Below, one piece after another: positions 35,793-46,134 of a DNA stretch of 64,000 nt. The notes under the pieces are model-generated. The model searched no databases and had not been told where the DNA came from. It saw only the letters and a program-made list of their open reading frames with translations. The stretch covers positions 36,714-100,713 of the forward strand of contig ML769633.1 of the NCBI GenBank assembly GCA_009733575.1. The letters run 5' to 3'. The stretch is from Gymnopus androsaceus JB14 (Eukaryota > Basidiomycota > Agaricomycetes > Agaricales > Omphalotaceae). Position numbers and translations under genes: made by a program. Each line of letters begins with the position of its first letter. The first letter of the stretch is position 1.

Positions 35793-36849
35793 TCAGAGGA
35801 TTGTCACCTGGGATATGATATCCCTGAGCAGCAAGAAAATCAGTGGCTGCACTACACCAGGTGGTGTAATTTGGTGCAATGCGAAGGAAGAGTTGTTGCA
35901 CAAAGTCCACAACACGGACATCAACTGCAGGAATGGGATAGATTGTTGAACAAGGGAAAAGGCTGCTACAAATAAGTTGAACTGTGGCTTTTGAGCAATC
36001 TGAAGCCCAGAGTTCAATCTGCTCAATCCCTGTAACATAGAATACTTAATTATCATGATATCAGATTGAACAACAGACATACTTGAAAACCGTATCACCC
36101 ACACTGTAAGCTTGCAAGGACTGAGACAGCACTGGCAAGCCTGCCCCTGTACATTGACTGCTGCTTCCTTCCGCAGAGACTCCATGCTACGTTGAAGCTT
36201 GAGATATGCTGGAACAGATAATGGTAGGATCTCCATTGTCCAGTGTTCCCATTGCTGGAGACATTTTGAGCAATGTTTGGAAGGAGAAAGTAACTCCGTG
36301 GTGTCAAAAAATCCACCCTCCAGAGGCGTGACTGGTCTTTCATTTTCCTCAGCGGCAGATGCAAAGCCCTCTATCTTGACTGGGCAATCACCAAGAAGTC
36401 TGACTTGGCCTGAAAGTTGAGGAAGGGCTGATTCTGAGTGAGTGTAACACCATTGGGCAATAACACTAATCCTCCTTGTTTTTGGCGGCAAGCATTTCTG
36501 GTAGCTGAAGTTGCAACTGGTGTTAATTGATAGGAATCCACAGTTGGTGTCAGAAGTGCGGCGTGCCCTCTGGGATCTCTTCAGGTGGGGACAAACAGAC
36601 ATGGTGGTGCTGGGTAATTGCTGCTCTAGTTTACTATCATTGCAGACAATTGTTCCTTTGAAACTTTGGGACAATGGAGAGGTCAATCAATAACACTGCC
36701 CAAAGACTGCAACAGCTTCAATGTTTCCACAGATCAATTGATAATATGCCACAATCATACACAAACTGCTAGGTATCTTTCAATCATTGAATTGTACATT
36801 GATAGTAATTAGTAACTTTGAGGTACTACACATCTATGTATTACAGTAG

Positions 36850-37445
36850 CAATCCTAAGGGTCCATTCCAAATAGCTCTGTGAATATGAAACAATATCCC
36901 TCCTTCTGCTCAACTAGTTTACATTGATATTCCTGCTGCCTCTGTCTGCCTTCTATGTCAGTCACCCAAGGCATAAGATTGTACTTGCCAAAAAACTCCA
37001 AGAACGCTGGGACATCTATGGGCCATAAATCATCAATGGTGCAACTAAGCTTAGAGAATGTTTGCAGCTGAATTGTGTGAAGACCATGGGGATTGTGTTA
37101 GGCTGGCATGGTCGCAGGATTGATTAGAATCAACAAAATGATATTTGGGCATGTCATTGGATTGGGGCAGCTTAGCGAGAGCCTCAAGCTGCAAGTCCAT
37201 GCGCTGAAGAATGTGCAAGGTGACTTCAGGATCTCAAAAAGTAGAGAGTCGCAACAACTCTTTCATGTAGCACAATAAGGTCTCCAAATCATCACAACTC
37301 AATCCAAGGTGGAAGTCTTGAGACAGAAGAGTGCTCACGTCTGTGGGTGCTAGCTCGTAATAGTATATGTCAAAGTATTTCTGATTACCACTCCGCTTCC
37401 CTCTCAACTCATTAGAATAAGGATGTTCGCTCTATGAATTCTTCA
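36850..37445 (-). pseudogene. Decayed coding stretch, unrecognised
   Basis: On the minus strand, coding-like runs with shared composition: YYYELAPTDVSTLLSQDF and LGLSCDDLETLLCYMKELLR, a TGA, then LHILQRMDLQLEALAKLP. One frame away follow CTIDDLWPIDVPAFLEFFGK and VEQKEGYCFIFTELFGMDP. It lies upstream of the KDZ-1 start in the same orientation. I do not recognise the family. It may be an upstream companion gene of the KDZ element or an unrelated relic. Confidence 0.4.
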
Positions 37446-38180
37446 TTAAACTGGTATTCAGCTCAGACATAAGAACATACTTGATTATGCAGCCTGATCT
37501 TTGCTTCCCATTGAGCGGGCATGTTGGTGATGGATCAAGAGAGGAAGAAATGACAAGCGTGCACAAAAAGCCACTTATAATTAGGTCAGTAAATACCCCT
37601 TGTTCACCCATTCCATCTCATAGTTTGATGTCATTGTGGACAATTCACACAATCATTGCAAGTCAAAGCATTTGATACAGACTATCTATTATGTTACAGT
37701 ACATTTCAATTAGGCAGTCAATACTGTATCTACACTCCACCTATATATTTCTATATACAGATTTCTATATACAAACAATTAAGTTAATCATAAATCATAA
37801 ATCATGTAGAAATATAGAGGTCCAAGAAATACATGTCCCAAGAAATACACATACAAAGTCTATTCACCTACAAGGACCTTCTCCTCATCTGTGAGTGTCA
37901 TTCCCAGAAGCTGTTTCTTGACAATGTGCTTTGGTTGCCTGATAGGGCTCCCGGGGACCCTAGAAGCACCCAGATTGCCTAGCCGGCATCATGGCTAGGT
38001 GCTGGCCTTTCCCAAAATGGTATATATACCTATAAGAATAATAAATTGTGCCGTTTGTGCCACAGCGCTTATTCTTTTCAAGCGCTATGCTGCTTGATTA
38101 ATAATAAATATGCTTTGACCTTCCAAATATGTTAAAAATGGTAAAAACGGGGGAGCAAAAACCTTCATTTCTGGACAGGC
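37446..38180. other. Spacer between KDZ-1 and KDZ-3, no gene seen
   Basis: AT-rich. A short GGCTCCCGGGGACCC-like palindrome lies near 37948. No ORF with recognised motifs. Confidence 0.4.
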
Positions 38181-38182
38181 TA

Positions 38183-39900
38183 TATATCTAGGTTTGCAGA
38201 ATACTTCCCTGCGTTAGCTAGCTCCTCTAGGTCATAGTCATCCTCCTCCTCCTCCTCCTCTTCCTCTCTTTCCTTCTCCTGTCCCTCATTGCCCTTCCTT
38301 CTGGTATCCCCTTTCTCATCCTTCCACTCATCATCATCCTCTGATTCTCCCTCAGCTTCCCCGGCAACTTGGAACAGGTCCTGGAGCTCCTCTTGTGCAA
38401 CCTCCCCTCCAATGGCAATATCCTCCCTCCTCTTCCGATGGCCTATCCATCCTTTTCTTACCTTCTGAACAAACAATCTGTTGTCATTTATCTCCCACCT
38501 CTTCTCAAACAAGGACTTGAGCAAATGATGAAGATTGCTCTGCTCGTAAGCATAGGCAGAAGCTCCTTCTGCATAAACACCCTCAAATTGAGGGATCTTT
38601 GCCCTTTCCTCCCATCATTCCGCCTTCTTCTCCAATGAACCATTGTGCTCTGCATCTCCTCAGGGATTATCTCTGCCTCCTCCTCCCATTGCTGTACCCT
38701 TGCATATCCTTTGGACCATTCCACACGTAGCCCTACATAAAACCACCATTAGCAATATAAAAAGTATCTATAAAGACAAAAGAACATACCGGCATGTAAG
38801 AGTTGGTCTGTTGCTAGGTTTGTGTTGTCAGACTCAATCCAAATCCATGAAACCAACCAGTAGCCCTCCCCCACCTCTCCTTCCTCATACTCCTCCTCCT
38901 CCTCCTCTGTATTTTCACCCTCCTCTCCACTCATGCCAAGCACTGGAATCAGCTGCTTCACCCAGTGATGCTTGCACTTCTTCCAATGCTCGGCATCCTC
39001 CAAATCCAACATACAATGGACATCCTTTTCATGAAGCTCCTGCCAGCCTAGCTTCTCTTGATTTCCCCCAACTAGACGTAGTTTAGCCAACCATGCTTGC
39101 CAGTATTGAGCCTTTGCCAGCAAAATACACCCTTTGTGTCAATCCATCTTGCCTCTAGTACAATTCATTGCCTCTTGCCCTCTGGCATTTGACTTTTATA
39201 TGTATTGAGCCTGGACTTAATAAGTAAATTGTTCCGTAGTTGGTCCAAACTGTCCTGGCATTGGCTATCATGTAAATGGCTTTTGATTGCCTGGAGAGAA
39301 GCATGGTTGCCACCAATAGATAGATCGGATGGGAACATAAGAGGAATGTCTTCAGCATGGATGGCCTTGAGGCTTGAGGTGGCAAGGGGAATGGCCAGGG
39401 CTTGGAGTGCACCTGGACAATGCTGAGCCTGTAACATTCGTATTCACACAATTTTTTGTAAGAGGCAGCTGCAATTCTCCGTGAGTTGTGCTGATTGTTG
39501 AGCCATTGCATCACAAAGATTTGAACTCTCAATTTTGACCTGTCTTCTAAAGAAAGGTTAGTATATTGAGAGCACAAAAGCCTGTTTGATACATACTGGT
39601 GCTCCTCTGCCTCCAACATGACCATCACAAACTCAGTGTTTCCTATGGACCTGTTACAACACAGCTCCTCCTCTTCCCTAATTCCCTCTTGAGCATCTTG
39701 CTGGGCCTTCTGAGCCTCTTCTTCTTCTTTCAAGGCAATCTGTGCATGTATATCTTGAAGACCTAGCCCTGTAGCTCCCTTGAGATGCATCAAGAAAAGA
39801 ATGATGGCCACACATACATGATGAAGGAAGCTCAAAGGGATTCACATTAGTTTAGTCATCCTCAAAATCCTCAACTACCTTCTTCCAGCCCGGAACCTTA
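38183..39900 (-). pseudogene. KDZ-3: C-terminal half of a CxC2-type KDZ protein
   Basis: Minus-strand blocks in the order seen at the C-terminus of mushroom KDZ proteins: NPFELP (about 39840), GLGLQDIHAQIALKEEEEAQ, NLSLEDRSKLRVQIFVMQWL, then one frame over IPLMFPSDL, HDSQCQDSLDQLRNNL and IKSRLNTYKSQ. An exon with YWQAWLAKLRL, WQELHEKDVHCML and YWLVSWIWIESD follows, then a short intron, EWSKGYARVQQWEEEAEII, and a last exon KRWEINDNRLFVQKVRKGW with a long Glu tail ending at 38183. The N-terminal catalytic region is missing, and frames change at about 39560 and 39460. It is a paralogue, not part, of KDZ-2, because the two cover the same portion. Confidence 0.8.
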
Positions 39901-40389
39901 CTGAACTGTTCATGGCTGAAATGCAGCCATGGTAGCTAGGGATCACATCAACCTTGAGTAGTTGCTCAAGCTCAGGATTGATCAGGAAGGGTAATTCCCC
40001 AACCACCCAATTAGAGAGCAAATGGGTGATTAATTCCTAATGAGCAACTGCCCGACAGCCCAAATTAATATCTTATCTACCGGTAGTAGATATAGATCAA
40101 AGTAATCAGTTCCGAGCCACCAACCATGATCATACAGGGCCCAGCCACCCAACTGGGCAGCCCAGATCCAGTAAAAACAATGTTAATGGGTAAGACAAGG
40201 AATCGAACAATGTACTCTTCATAATGAAGGGATATTAGCGCTGATCCGACACATTTAATCAACTTCACTAAGACATTAGATATTATAGGTTAACTTAATC
40301 GGAACATATGTCCTATTTGTGTGCCAAATAAGCCATATTTTTGTGTACAGTACAGTCCAAAGTATGATTGCAATACAAACTACACCCAA
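39901..40389. other. Spacer containing a tRNA-like sequence
   Basis: No gene. Possible degraded KDZ-3 sequence continues to about 39960 (FSHEQFSKVPGWKKV on the minus strand). The tRNA-like stretch is listed separately. Confidence 0.4.
40170..40285 (-). repeat. tRNA-derived, SINE-like sequence with a strong B box
   Basis: Minus strand: A-box-like TCTTAGTGAAGTTGATTAA near 40265 and B box TTGTTCGATTCC near 40185. GTTCGATTCC is a canonical B box. Stems pair poorly (three of five T-stem pairs), so it is not a working tRNA gene. Confidence 0.5.
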
Positions 40390-40459
40390 CTGAAGTTTTC
40401 ACCCTCATCATCATCCAATCCTTGTCCTTCACCTCCTTCCTCCTCCTCGTCTGGCGCAG

Positions 40460-40820
40460 TGTAAGACCGGGGTTGACGGTCTTAGGGAAAGGTACTGAAA
40501 GTAGCTTTGAGGCCTTTAGTATAAAAGGCGGGCGAGATCCGCAATCGAATATGTGTACAGGTGGACTAGTCGAAGACTAGTAGTGAGGAACAGGGGGATT
40601 GGGAATGCCAAAGCTCCCAAATGTGAGTTCTGAGTCTAGTTGTGTGAGCCGACATTGAATAGTCGATGGCAGCGAGTCTGATTGTTGTATGAGCTTGCTG
40701 GTAGTCAAGTCAACGCAGAAGTCAAAAAGCGGAAGCCAGAACAAGCATGTAATGAGAAAATAGATGAATTGACAAGAGTATAAGAAAATAGAGAGAAAAC
40801 AAGAGATACAGGAGTAAACA
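40460..40820 (+). mobile_element. Solo LTR-like insertion with TATA box in KDZ-2
   Basis: Starts TGTAAGACCGGGG and ends GGAGTAAACA (361 bp), with a good TATA box (TATAAAAGG at 40520). It interrupts the acidic tail of KDZ-2. The flanking 5-mers do not match, and host coding sequence is missing across the site. That fits an LTR left by recombination between two different insertions, with deletion of the sequence between them. Confidence 0.6.
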
Positions 40821-41274
40821 AAGGTTTATCTCCTCCTCCTCCACCTCCAAAATCCCATCCATTGGCTCTTCCCCCGATTTTTCCGCATCTTCTTCATTTG
40901 TACCCTGTCTACCGGGTCCCTTCTTCCTTGCAACATCAGTGTAGCTTCTTACATCTCCGTTATGGAGTGGTTGCAGTTCCAACTCCCAATCCCCTGGTCC
41001 CAGTAATGCTAGCAGCACAGAACGATTCCTGCAATAATGCTCTGCCCACCCATTCGCACGTTGGTGTATTCCGTCAATGACTTCTCGAGAACGCCCCGAG
41101 TCTCTTTGTCCCCTGACGTTCGCATTCTTGAATATCAACATGCATGCTTTTACCTGTAGCGTATGACGAAGGCCTTGAAGAGCATCATGGCAACGAGCTT
41201 TGCAAAGGCAAATTTCCATATCACATAGTCCCTTGGTACAAACATGTTCTCACTCTTGCGTTGTCAACAATGAT

Positions 41275-41487
41275 TAGTGCGTGGCTCGGGTATGCCGGGT
41301 GAGCCGGGTTTCCGGGTCGGGTGGCTGTGCCGGGTCGGGTCGGGTCCAGCTCCTATTAACTGACCTTGGAAAACCCGGAACCCGGACCCAGCATAAACCC
41401 GTACCCGGCAGGTCGGGTCCGGGTGTAGCACCGGGTCCGGGTCGGGTTGGCATTTTGGGCACCCAACCCAACCCGAGCCACACACTA
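41275..41487. mobile_element. 213-bp hAT MITE, perfect 8-bp duplication ACAATGAT
   Basis: TIR TAGTG(C/T)GTGGCTCGGG, GC-rich interior made of CCGGGT-like repeats in both orientations, and ACAATGAT at 41267-41274 and 41488-41495. Inserted in KDZ-2 coding sequence; removing it with one duplication leaves SLLTTQE in frame. TAG-initial TIR plus 8-bp duplication fits hAT. Confidence 0.9.
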
Positions 41488-43499
41488 ACAATGATGGAAA
41501 CCAGATCTTTCCCTCCTCTGGGATAGCGTTGGAATTATGGCTTGTCGGAAGCTTCTTGTCCACCAAAAGCTGGAGTAGACCTGGCATGTAAATTGCCCGG
41601 AGCTCTTCAACAGCTTTGATACACCGTGTCAGCATTGTACGGCGATCGACCAGAGTTGAGGATTGGCGAGTGGTCTGTAAAGACTTCTTGAAGACTTGCA
41701 TGTCTTTACTGAGCTTCTCCCTAAACCAAGGTCAATAATGACAGTTGTTAGACAATCAAAAACACTTACTGATTTTCCTCGATATTGAGCAAATATTTCA
41801 TGAACTTTGCTGCACGAGTTTTGTGCAAAGGATCGCGTTTCCTCTCTTGTAGGCGTTGCTCATCCTCCAGTGCAAGTTCCTTCTCAACTTCGGCTTCTGA
41901 CAAAACTACAGGCTCATTAGCATCTATTTTATTCCATCTCAATCAGACACATACATTCTTCCAATGTGGTCCATGGGTGCATCACATTGTCTTTTGGATA
42001 TGGCGCTGATTCCCATTGTGCAAATAAGACCTCCCACTTCTGAACCAGTTCTTCAGGACACTAGATGTTGCCAGGCTTTTGCAAAAGATTGCGATAAGTG
42101 TTGTGGGCCATTTTTGCAAAAGATCACAATAACTTATAAGACTTATTGGGAATGGCTTCAGGGTGCTGCTGCCGGATTTTCGGCATTGCGGCAGTGTAGT
42201 TCTTTTGCCAAATATTTGTTAAATGTCTTTTGCACCAATAAAATCAGTATTATTATTTCACATAATATTTGTTGAATATGTTTGCTTTATAATATTGCAA
42301 TAAAAGCCTTTATTACTTTGCCAAATATTTGTTAAATCTACTTTATGCTTAAATATTAAAATAAATTAAATTACTTGGGCACCTATGGTCCTTCTAAGGT
42401 TCATTTGCCAAATATTTGGTAATACCCAAATGAAATCAGTTGTCTGGGTGCCTATGATCCTTTGTAGATTGATTTAGCAAATATTTGGTATTATCAATGC
42501 ATAAAAGCCAGCAGTTGGGCGCTTATGGGCGCTTATTTTACGGGGAAAAAAAAACAAAAAGGTTGACCATGGGGTCCCGTAAATCCCCAAAAAATGCTTA
42601 AAATAATGAAAATATGTTGATCATTGGGTCCCATAAATACTGAAAAATGCTAAAAAAAGAATAAGAAAAATATTCAGGAGATGGAGCTAGGTTCAATGGC
42701 ACATGATTCATATTGTTGGCCACTCATGGGTACTTATTTTCCAAAAAAAAAAAAAAGATCATTGGGTCCCATAAATCCCAAAAAAAATACTGAAAAACAA
42801 TTTTAAAAATGTTCAGGACTGGGGCTAGGTGCAATAGCACATGATTCATACTTTTGGGTGCTTATTTACCAAAAAAAAAGTTTATCATGTCCCATAAATG
42901 CTGAAAAAAATGCTGAAAAATAATAAAAATTATCAGGAGTGGGGTTAGGTGTACTAGCACATGATTCATATAGTGGGGTGTTTATCGGTGCCTATTTTCT
43001 GAAAAAATTTATCATTGAGTCCTATAAATCCTAAAAAGGGCTGAAAGGGAATAAAATATTCAGGGGATGGGTTAGGTGCACTAGCACATGATTCATGTTG
43101 TTGGGTACTTATGGCCACTTATTTTCTGAGAACAAAGGTTGTTCATTGGGCTCCATAAATCCCCAAATATTCATTAAAAATCCTAAACTTAGCTATTAGT
43201 ATTAGTTAATCAAATAAATACCAAGTTCATGTTTTCGGAACTTTGTGCATGATCCTACATATGTAATTTTATATTAAACCTCATAAGCCTGCTTATACTG
43301 TATTAGAAATTTTTGCTTTCCATATCATTAACATGTTTATGCCACAGCACTATGTATGCATAGCATTGGCTGCTAGATCATATTGTATCATTTGTGCTGA
43401 TTACTTTGACACTGCATGAGTAACCACCATGCACCAGCATAGGCCCACCTTCACTCTAACATTTATAGTACTAATGCTAAATACATAACTAGCAGTAGG

Positions 43500-44000
43500 A
43501 GCTTTGAGTTATTAGTACTAGTATAGTAGTCACTTGTAGTTACTACTAGCTACACTAGTTACTAGTAATCAGCACTAGTACTAATAACTCAGAGATACTG
43601 GTACTAGTTAATAGTACTAGCAGTGGTAGCTCTGAGTTACTACTACTAGTTACTGGTACTACAGTAACTCCGAGTTATTAGTACTAGTATAGTATGAGTT
43701 ACTACTAGTGGCTAGTACCAGTAACTCCAAGTTATTAGTACTGGTATAGTGGTAACTCAGAGTTACTACTAGTACTAATTATTAGTACTAATAGCTAGTA
43801 CCACTAACTAGTACCAGTAACTCCGAGTTATTAGTACTAGTATAGTGGTAACTCAGAGTTACTACTTGTACTAATTACTAGTACTAATAGCTAGTAACAG
43901 TAACTTAGAGTTACTACTAGTACTAATTACTGGTACTAGTAGCTAGTAACAGTAACTCCGAGTTATTAATACTGGTATAGTAGTAACTCCGAGTTAACTT
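43500..44000. repeat. AACTCGGAGTTACT / CTAGTA palindromic array, copy 2
   Basis: About 500 bp of alternating AACTCNGAGTTA, TACTAGTA and GGTACTAG palindromes, expanded relative to copy 1 at 30935-31140. Units are 14-45 bp and irregular. Confidence 0.85.
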
Positions 44001-44540
44001 GGTATGAGTTGCTCTGGGTAATGGATGACAGTTTCTCTTTGACCCAACCACCAGGTCCATGACAGCTGATTGGTCACTGAGAATCCATATAGAACCCTCA
44101 GTGCTTAGGCACTTATACAAACCAAGAATGACATCATAACAAAAAAAACTCGAAATTTTTATGATATGACATCATAATCTTTCTTACTAAAACTGAATAC
44201 CATTGCATATATAAAATATACCTGGATCCACCTGGGGTCAACAACACTGACAGGCAAGTTCTATAAATGGTAATGAATAAGGAAAATTCCCACAGTCAGT
44301 AGAAATACTAAAATGGTAGCACCCTTCATTGTCACCTGACTCATACCAGAATTTCCTTATTTGGGTTGAAAATGCCCTCAGAAATTGCATTTTACTTGCC
44401 CAATCCAGAGTCTTTGAAAATTTAAACTTGTCAAAAAATTATTTGGGTTGAAAATGCCCTCAGAAATTGCATTTTACTTGCCCAATCCAGAGTCTTTGAA
44501 AATTAAACTTGTCAAAAAAGGAAAAAATTTTCAAGAGGTA

Positions 44541-46134
44541 CACTCGCAGCCAAAACTGATGAACCCCCTGTTTTCAGATATTTTATTCCCATGGCTCCCA
44601 GACCTCGTTGTTTCTCGTCGTCCGCTTCGCTGGCAGGTGCAGTGGCCAGAATTCATCATCTTTTTGTGCAGAAATTTTGTACAATACTCTTATCTATATA
44701 CAATACATGATTGTCACCAAGAAAACCCAAGAAAAACTTCGAAATGTGCCAAAAATCTACAAACTCTCAATAACCAATTCATGAGAAGTTGTTCTCGCGC
44801 AGAGCAACAAGACATTGAGGGAAGGATTGATACAGGTGCCGGACATATCCCTGGAAGTCCTCTGACTGCCATTCAGCCTTTATAACCTCAAAATACTGGT
44901 TGGAATCAAGGAGATCTGGGCATTTTAGGCGGACATGGCACTGGACTTCATGCCAAGAGTTCTCAATGGGTGAGAGGTCGGGAGAGTTGGCAGGCCAAGG
45001 GAGAGTTGGAGTATGGTGCTCGGTGAGCCATGCTGTGGTCTTTTTGGATGTGTGTTTATGGTCGTTGTCCTGCTGGAAGAAGAAATTGTTGGGGTGGCGA
45101 GGCGGAAGTATAGCAAGGAAGGGGAGTAAGTTGGCCTCGAGAACTTCAATATACTGGTCGGAATTCACCAGCCCTGTCAGCCATACAATGGGTCCAACAC
45201 CCCAAGGTCCAATACAAGCCCAAACAAGCACACTTCCCTTGTCTTTTCCCTTTCCAGCCCCATGTGAAGTTCTTTTCTGGACACGATGGACATCTAATTG
45301 GCCTTCTCCTCTCCTCCTTCAACAGTATTGCCACCCATCTGAATGCTCGAGCTTGAACTTTTTTTCATCTGAGAAGATGACTGTGTTTTGGTTGAAAATC
45401 TCTGGAGACTCCCAAGCAAGATGATTGTTCCACCAAACATGGCAGCCAACAATATGCTCTGGCTTCAATAAGGGCTTTCTTGGCTGCACGAAACCCTCAA
45501 AACCAACTTCACAAAGGTTTCGGCGGACTGTGTGCTCAGAAACATCAGGAAAGCAGCAACGTTGTGCATGTGCTCCATCACGCAATTCTCCTGTGTCAAA
45601 CTGGTTCGTAACCTCCTCTAAAGTGGTTTTGCTGATTTTTCAAGGCCTCCCACCAGGTTCTGCCTTCTTCCCAGTCCAATAGCAATCATCATCATGCGCT
45701 TTCGCATCACGATAGTGCTTTTTAATTGTCTTTTTTGATATGGAGGTCTCCGCAAATAAAGGCTGGGCAAGAATCTGGTTCCAAGACATCCGTTCATCAT
45801 CACGATAGATCAGGATGGCACAGACTTTTGTAGGCATGCATTTGGTGTAGTCTTTGGGCCGTTTGTGAGGATCTCGTAGCGTTGCAAACATGGTTGAAGG
45901 TTGTTATGGGGTCAGATGTAATTTCATGCTGCCTTGGCGGAGTTTTGGGTCTTTCAACCTCCAGAATTTGGTATTTCACCAGATGTATGTATTTACTACC
46001 TATGCTATGAAAAAGCGGAGGTACAAGAGCTCAATCCACTGTACTACAAGCCAGAACAATGAGGAGCAATGAATTTTGGAGCTGTGGGAATAAAATTTCC
46101 GAAAATGGGGGTTCATCAGTTTTGGCCGCAAGTG
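44541..46134 (-). mobile_element. Full-length Tc1/mariner element, TA-flanked
   Basis: TIR CACTCGCAGCCAAAACTGAT (44541) and its inverse at the right end (46108-46134), 25 of 27 bases matching, with TA at 44539-44540 and 46135-46136. It lies inside foldback copy 2. Copy 1 has the uninterrupted site (CATGGTATACCTCTT at about 30482-30496), which proves the TA duplication and the exact ends. The 1594-bp length and internal transposase are standard for the superfamily. Confidence 0.95.
44779..45891 (-). pseudogene. Tc1/mariner transposase (DD34E), two in-frame stops
   Basis: A single frame of 370 codons from ATG at 45891 to TAA at 44779. The N-terminal helix-turn-helix-like region ends at AEPGGRP, then a TGA (45640-45642) precedes KISKTTLEE. 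The catalytic Asp lies in VIFSDEKKF (about 45390). After GWQYC a second TGA lies at 45319-45321. The second Asp is in FFQQDNDHKHTSK and the Glu in SPDLSPIEN, 34 residues apart, which is the DD34E signature. Both stops could come from CGA by a C-to-T change; GRPR is the usual motif at the first. All catalytic residues remain, so decay is recent or passive. It cuts and pastes its own element at TA sites when intact. Confidence 0.95.

Larger units (their letters stand above)
26733..36602 (-). pseudogene. KDZ-1: CxC1-type (Kyakuja-like) transposase, split by three insertions
   Basis: Exon 1 (36602-36083, ATG in a good context) has LQQWEHWTMEILPLSVPAYL and a Cys cluster (GQACQCCLSPCK). A 53-nt GT-AG intron follows, then exon 2 with ICSSLFPCSTI and AVDVRVVDFVQQLFLRIAPN. 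The CACTA-like element (32323-35792) then interrupts NPL|RQCFANSLHWF. Next come VLVQVDACYTQK (first Asp, about 31780), the long-TIR element (29065-31639), and GLWVPKSVLDGCLASF, FLYNIGCQLHQSC (second Asp region) and FHAFGHQWLCQL with GLSNGEGAERLWHAL (catalytic Glu). A hairpin MITE splits the linker. The C-terminal domain (WLNMGIGYEE, LLKEQSALQLWF) ends at 26733. Excising the first two elements with one target copy restores the frame. A TAG after SLTDMTKA, a TGA after DSVCQ and other stops show it is dead. Confidence 0.88.
40390..42058 (-). pseudogene. KDZ-2: C-terminal half of a second CxC2-type KDZ protein
   Basis: On the minus strand: PEELVQKWEVLFAQWESAPY (42050), a short intron, EAEVEKELALEDEQRLQERK, DPLHKTRAAKFMKYLL, a GTAAGT-type intron, VFKKSLQTTRQSS, AVEELRAIYMPGLLQLL and GKIWFPS. 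The 213-bp hAT MITE follows, then LLTTQE, a TGA, and MEICLCKARCHDALQGLR, NGWAEHYCRNRSVLLALLGP and an acidic EVEEEEINL. The acidic tail resumes at about 40450 (PDEEEEGGEGQGLDDDEGE) and ends FSWV. Between them lies a 361-bp LTR-like sequence, and the usual WIW...RW segment is missing. The 5' part is cut by the foldback element at 42059. Confidence 0.82.

Noticed and set aside
35793..36686. 297-aa uninterrupted frame taken as a complete protein
   Set aside because: Its last third reads through a 53-nt intron into the wrong frame; the KDZ motifs require splicing to another frame.
22964..42058. TET/JBP dioxygenase companion of KDZ elements
   Set aside because: I looked for the HxD...H...R arrangement and saw no convincing match on either strand.
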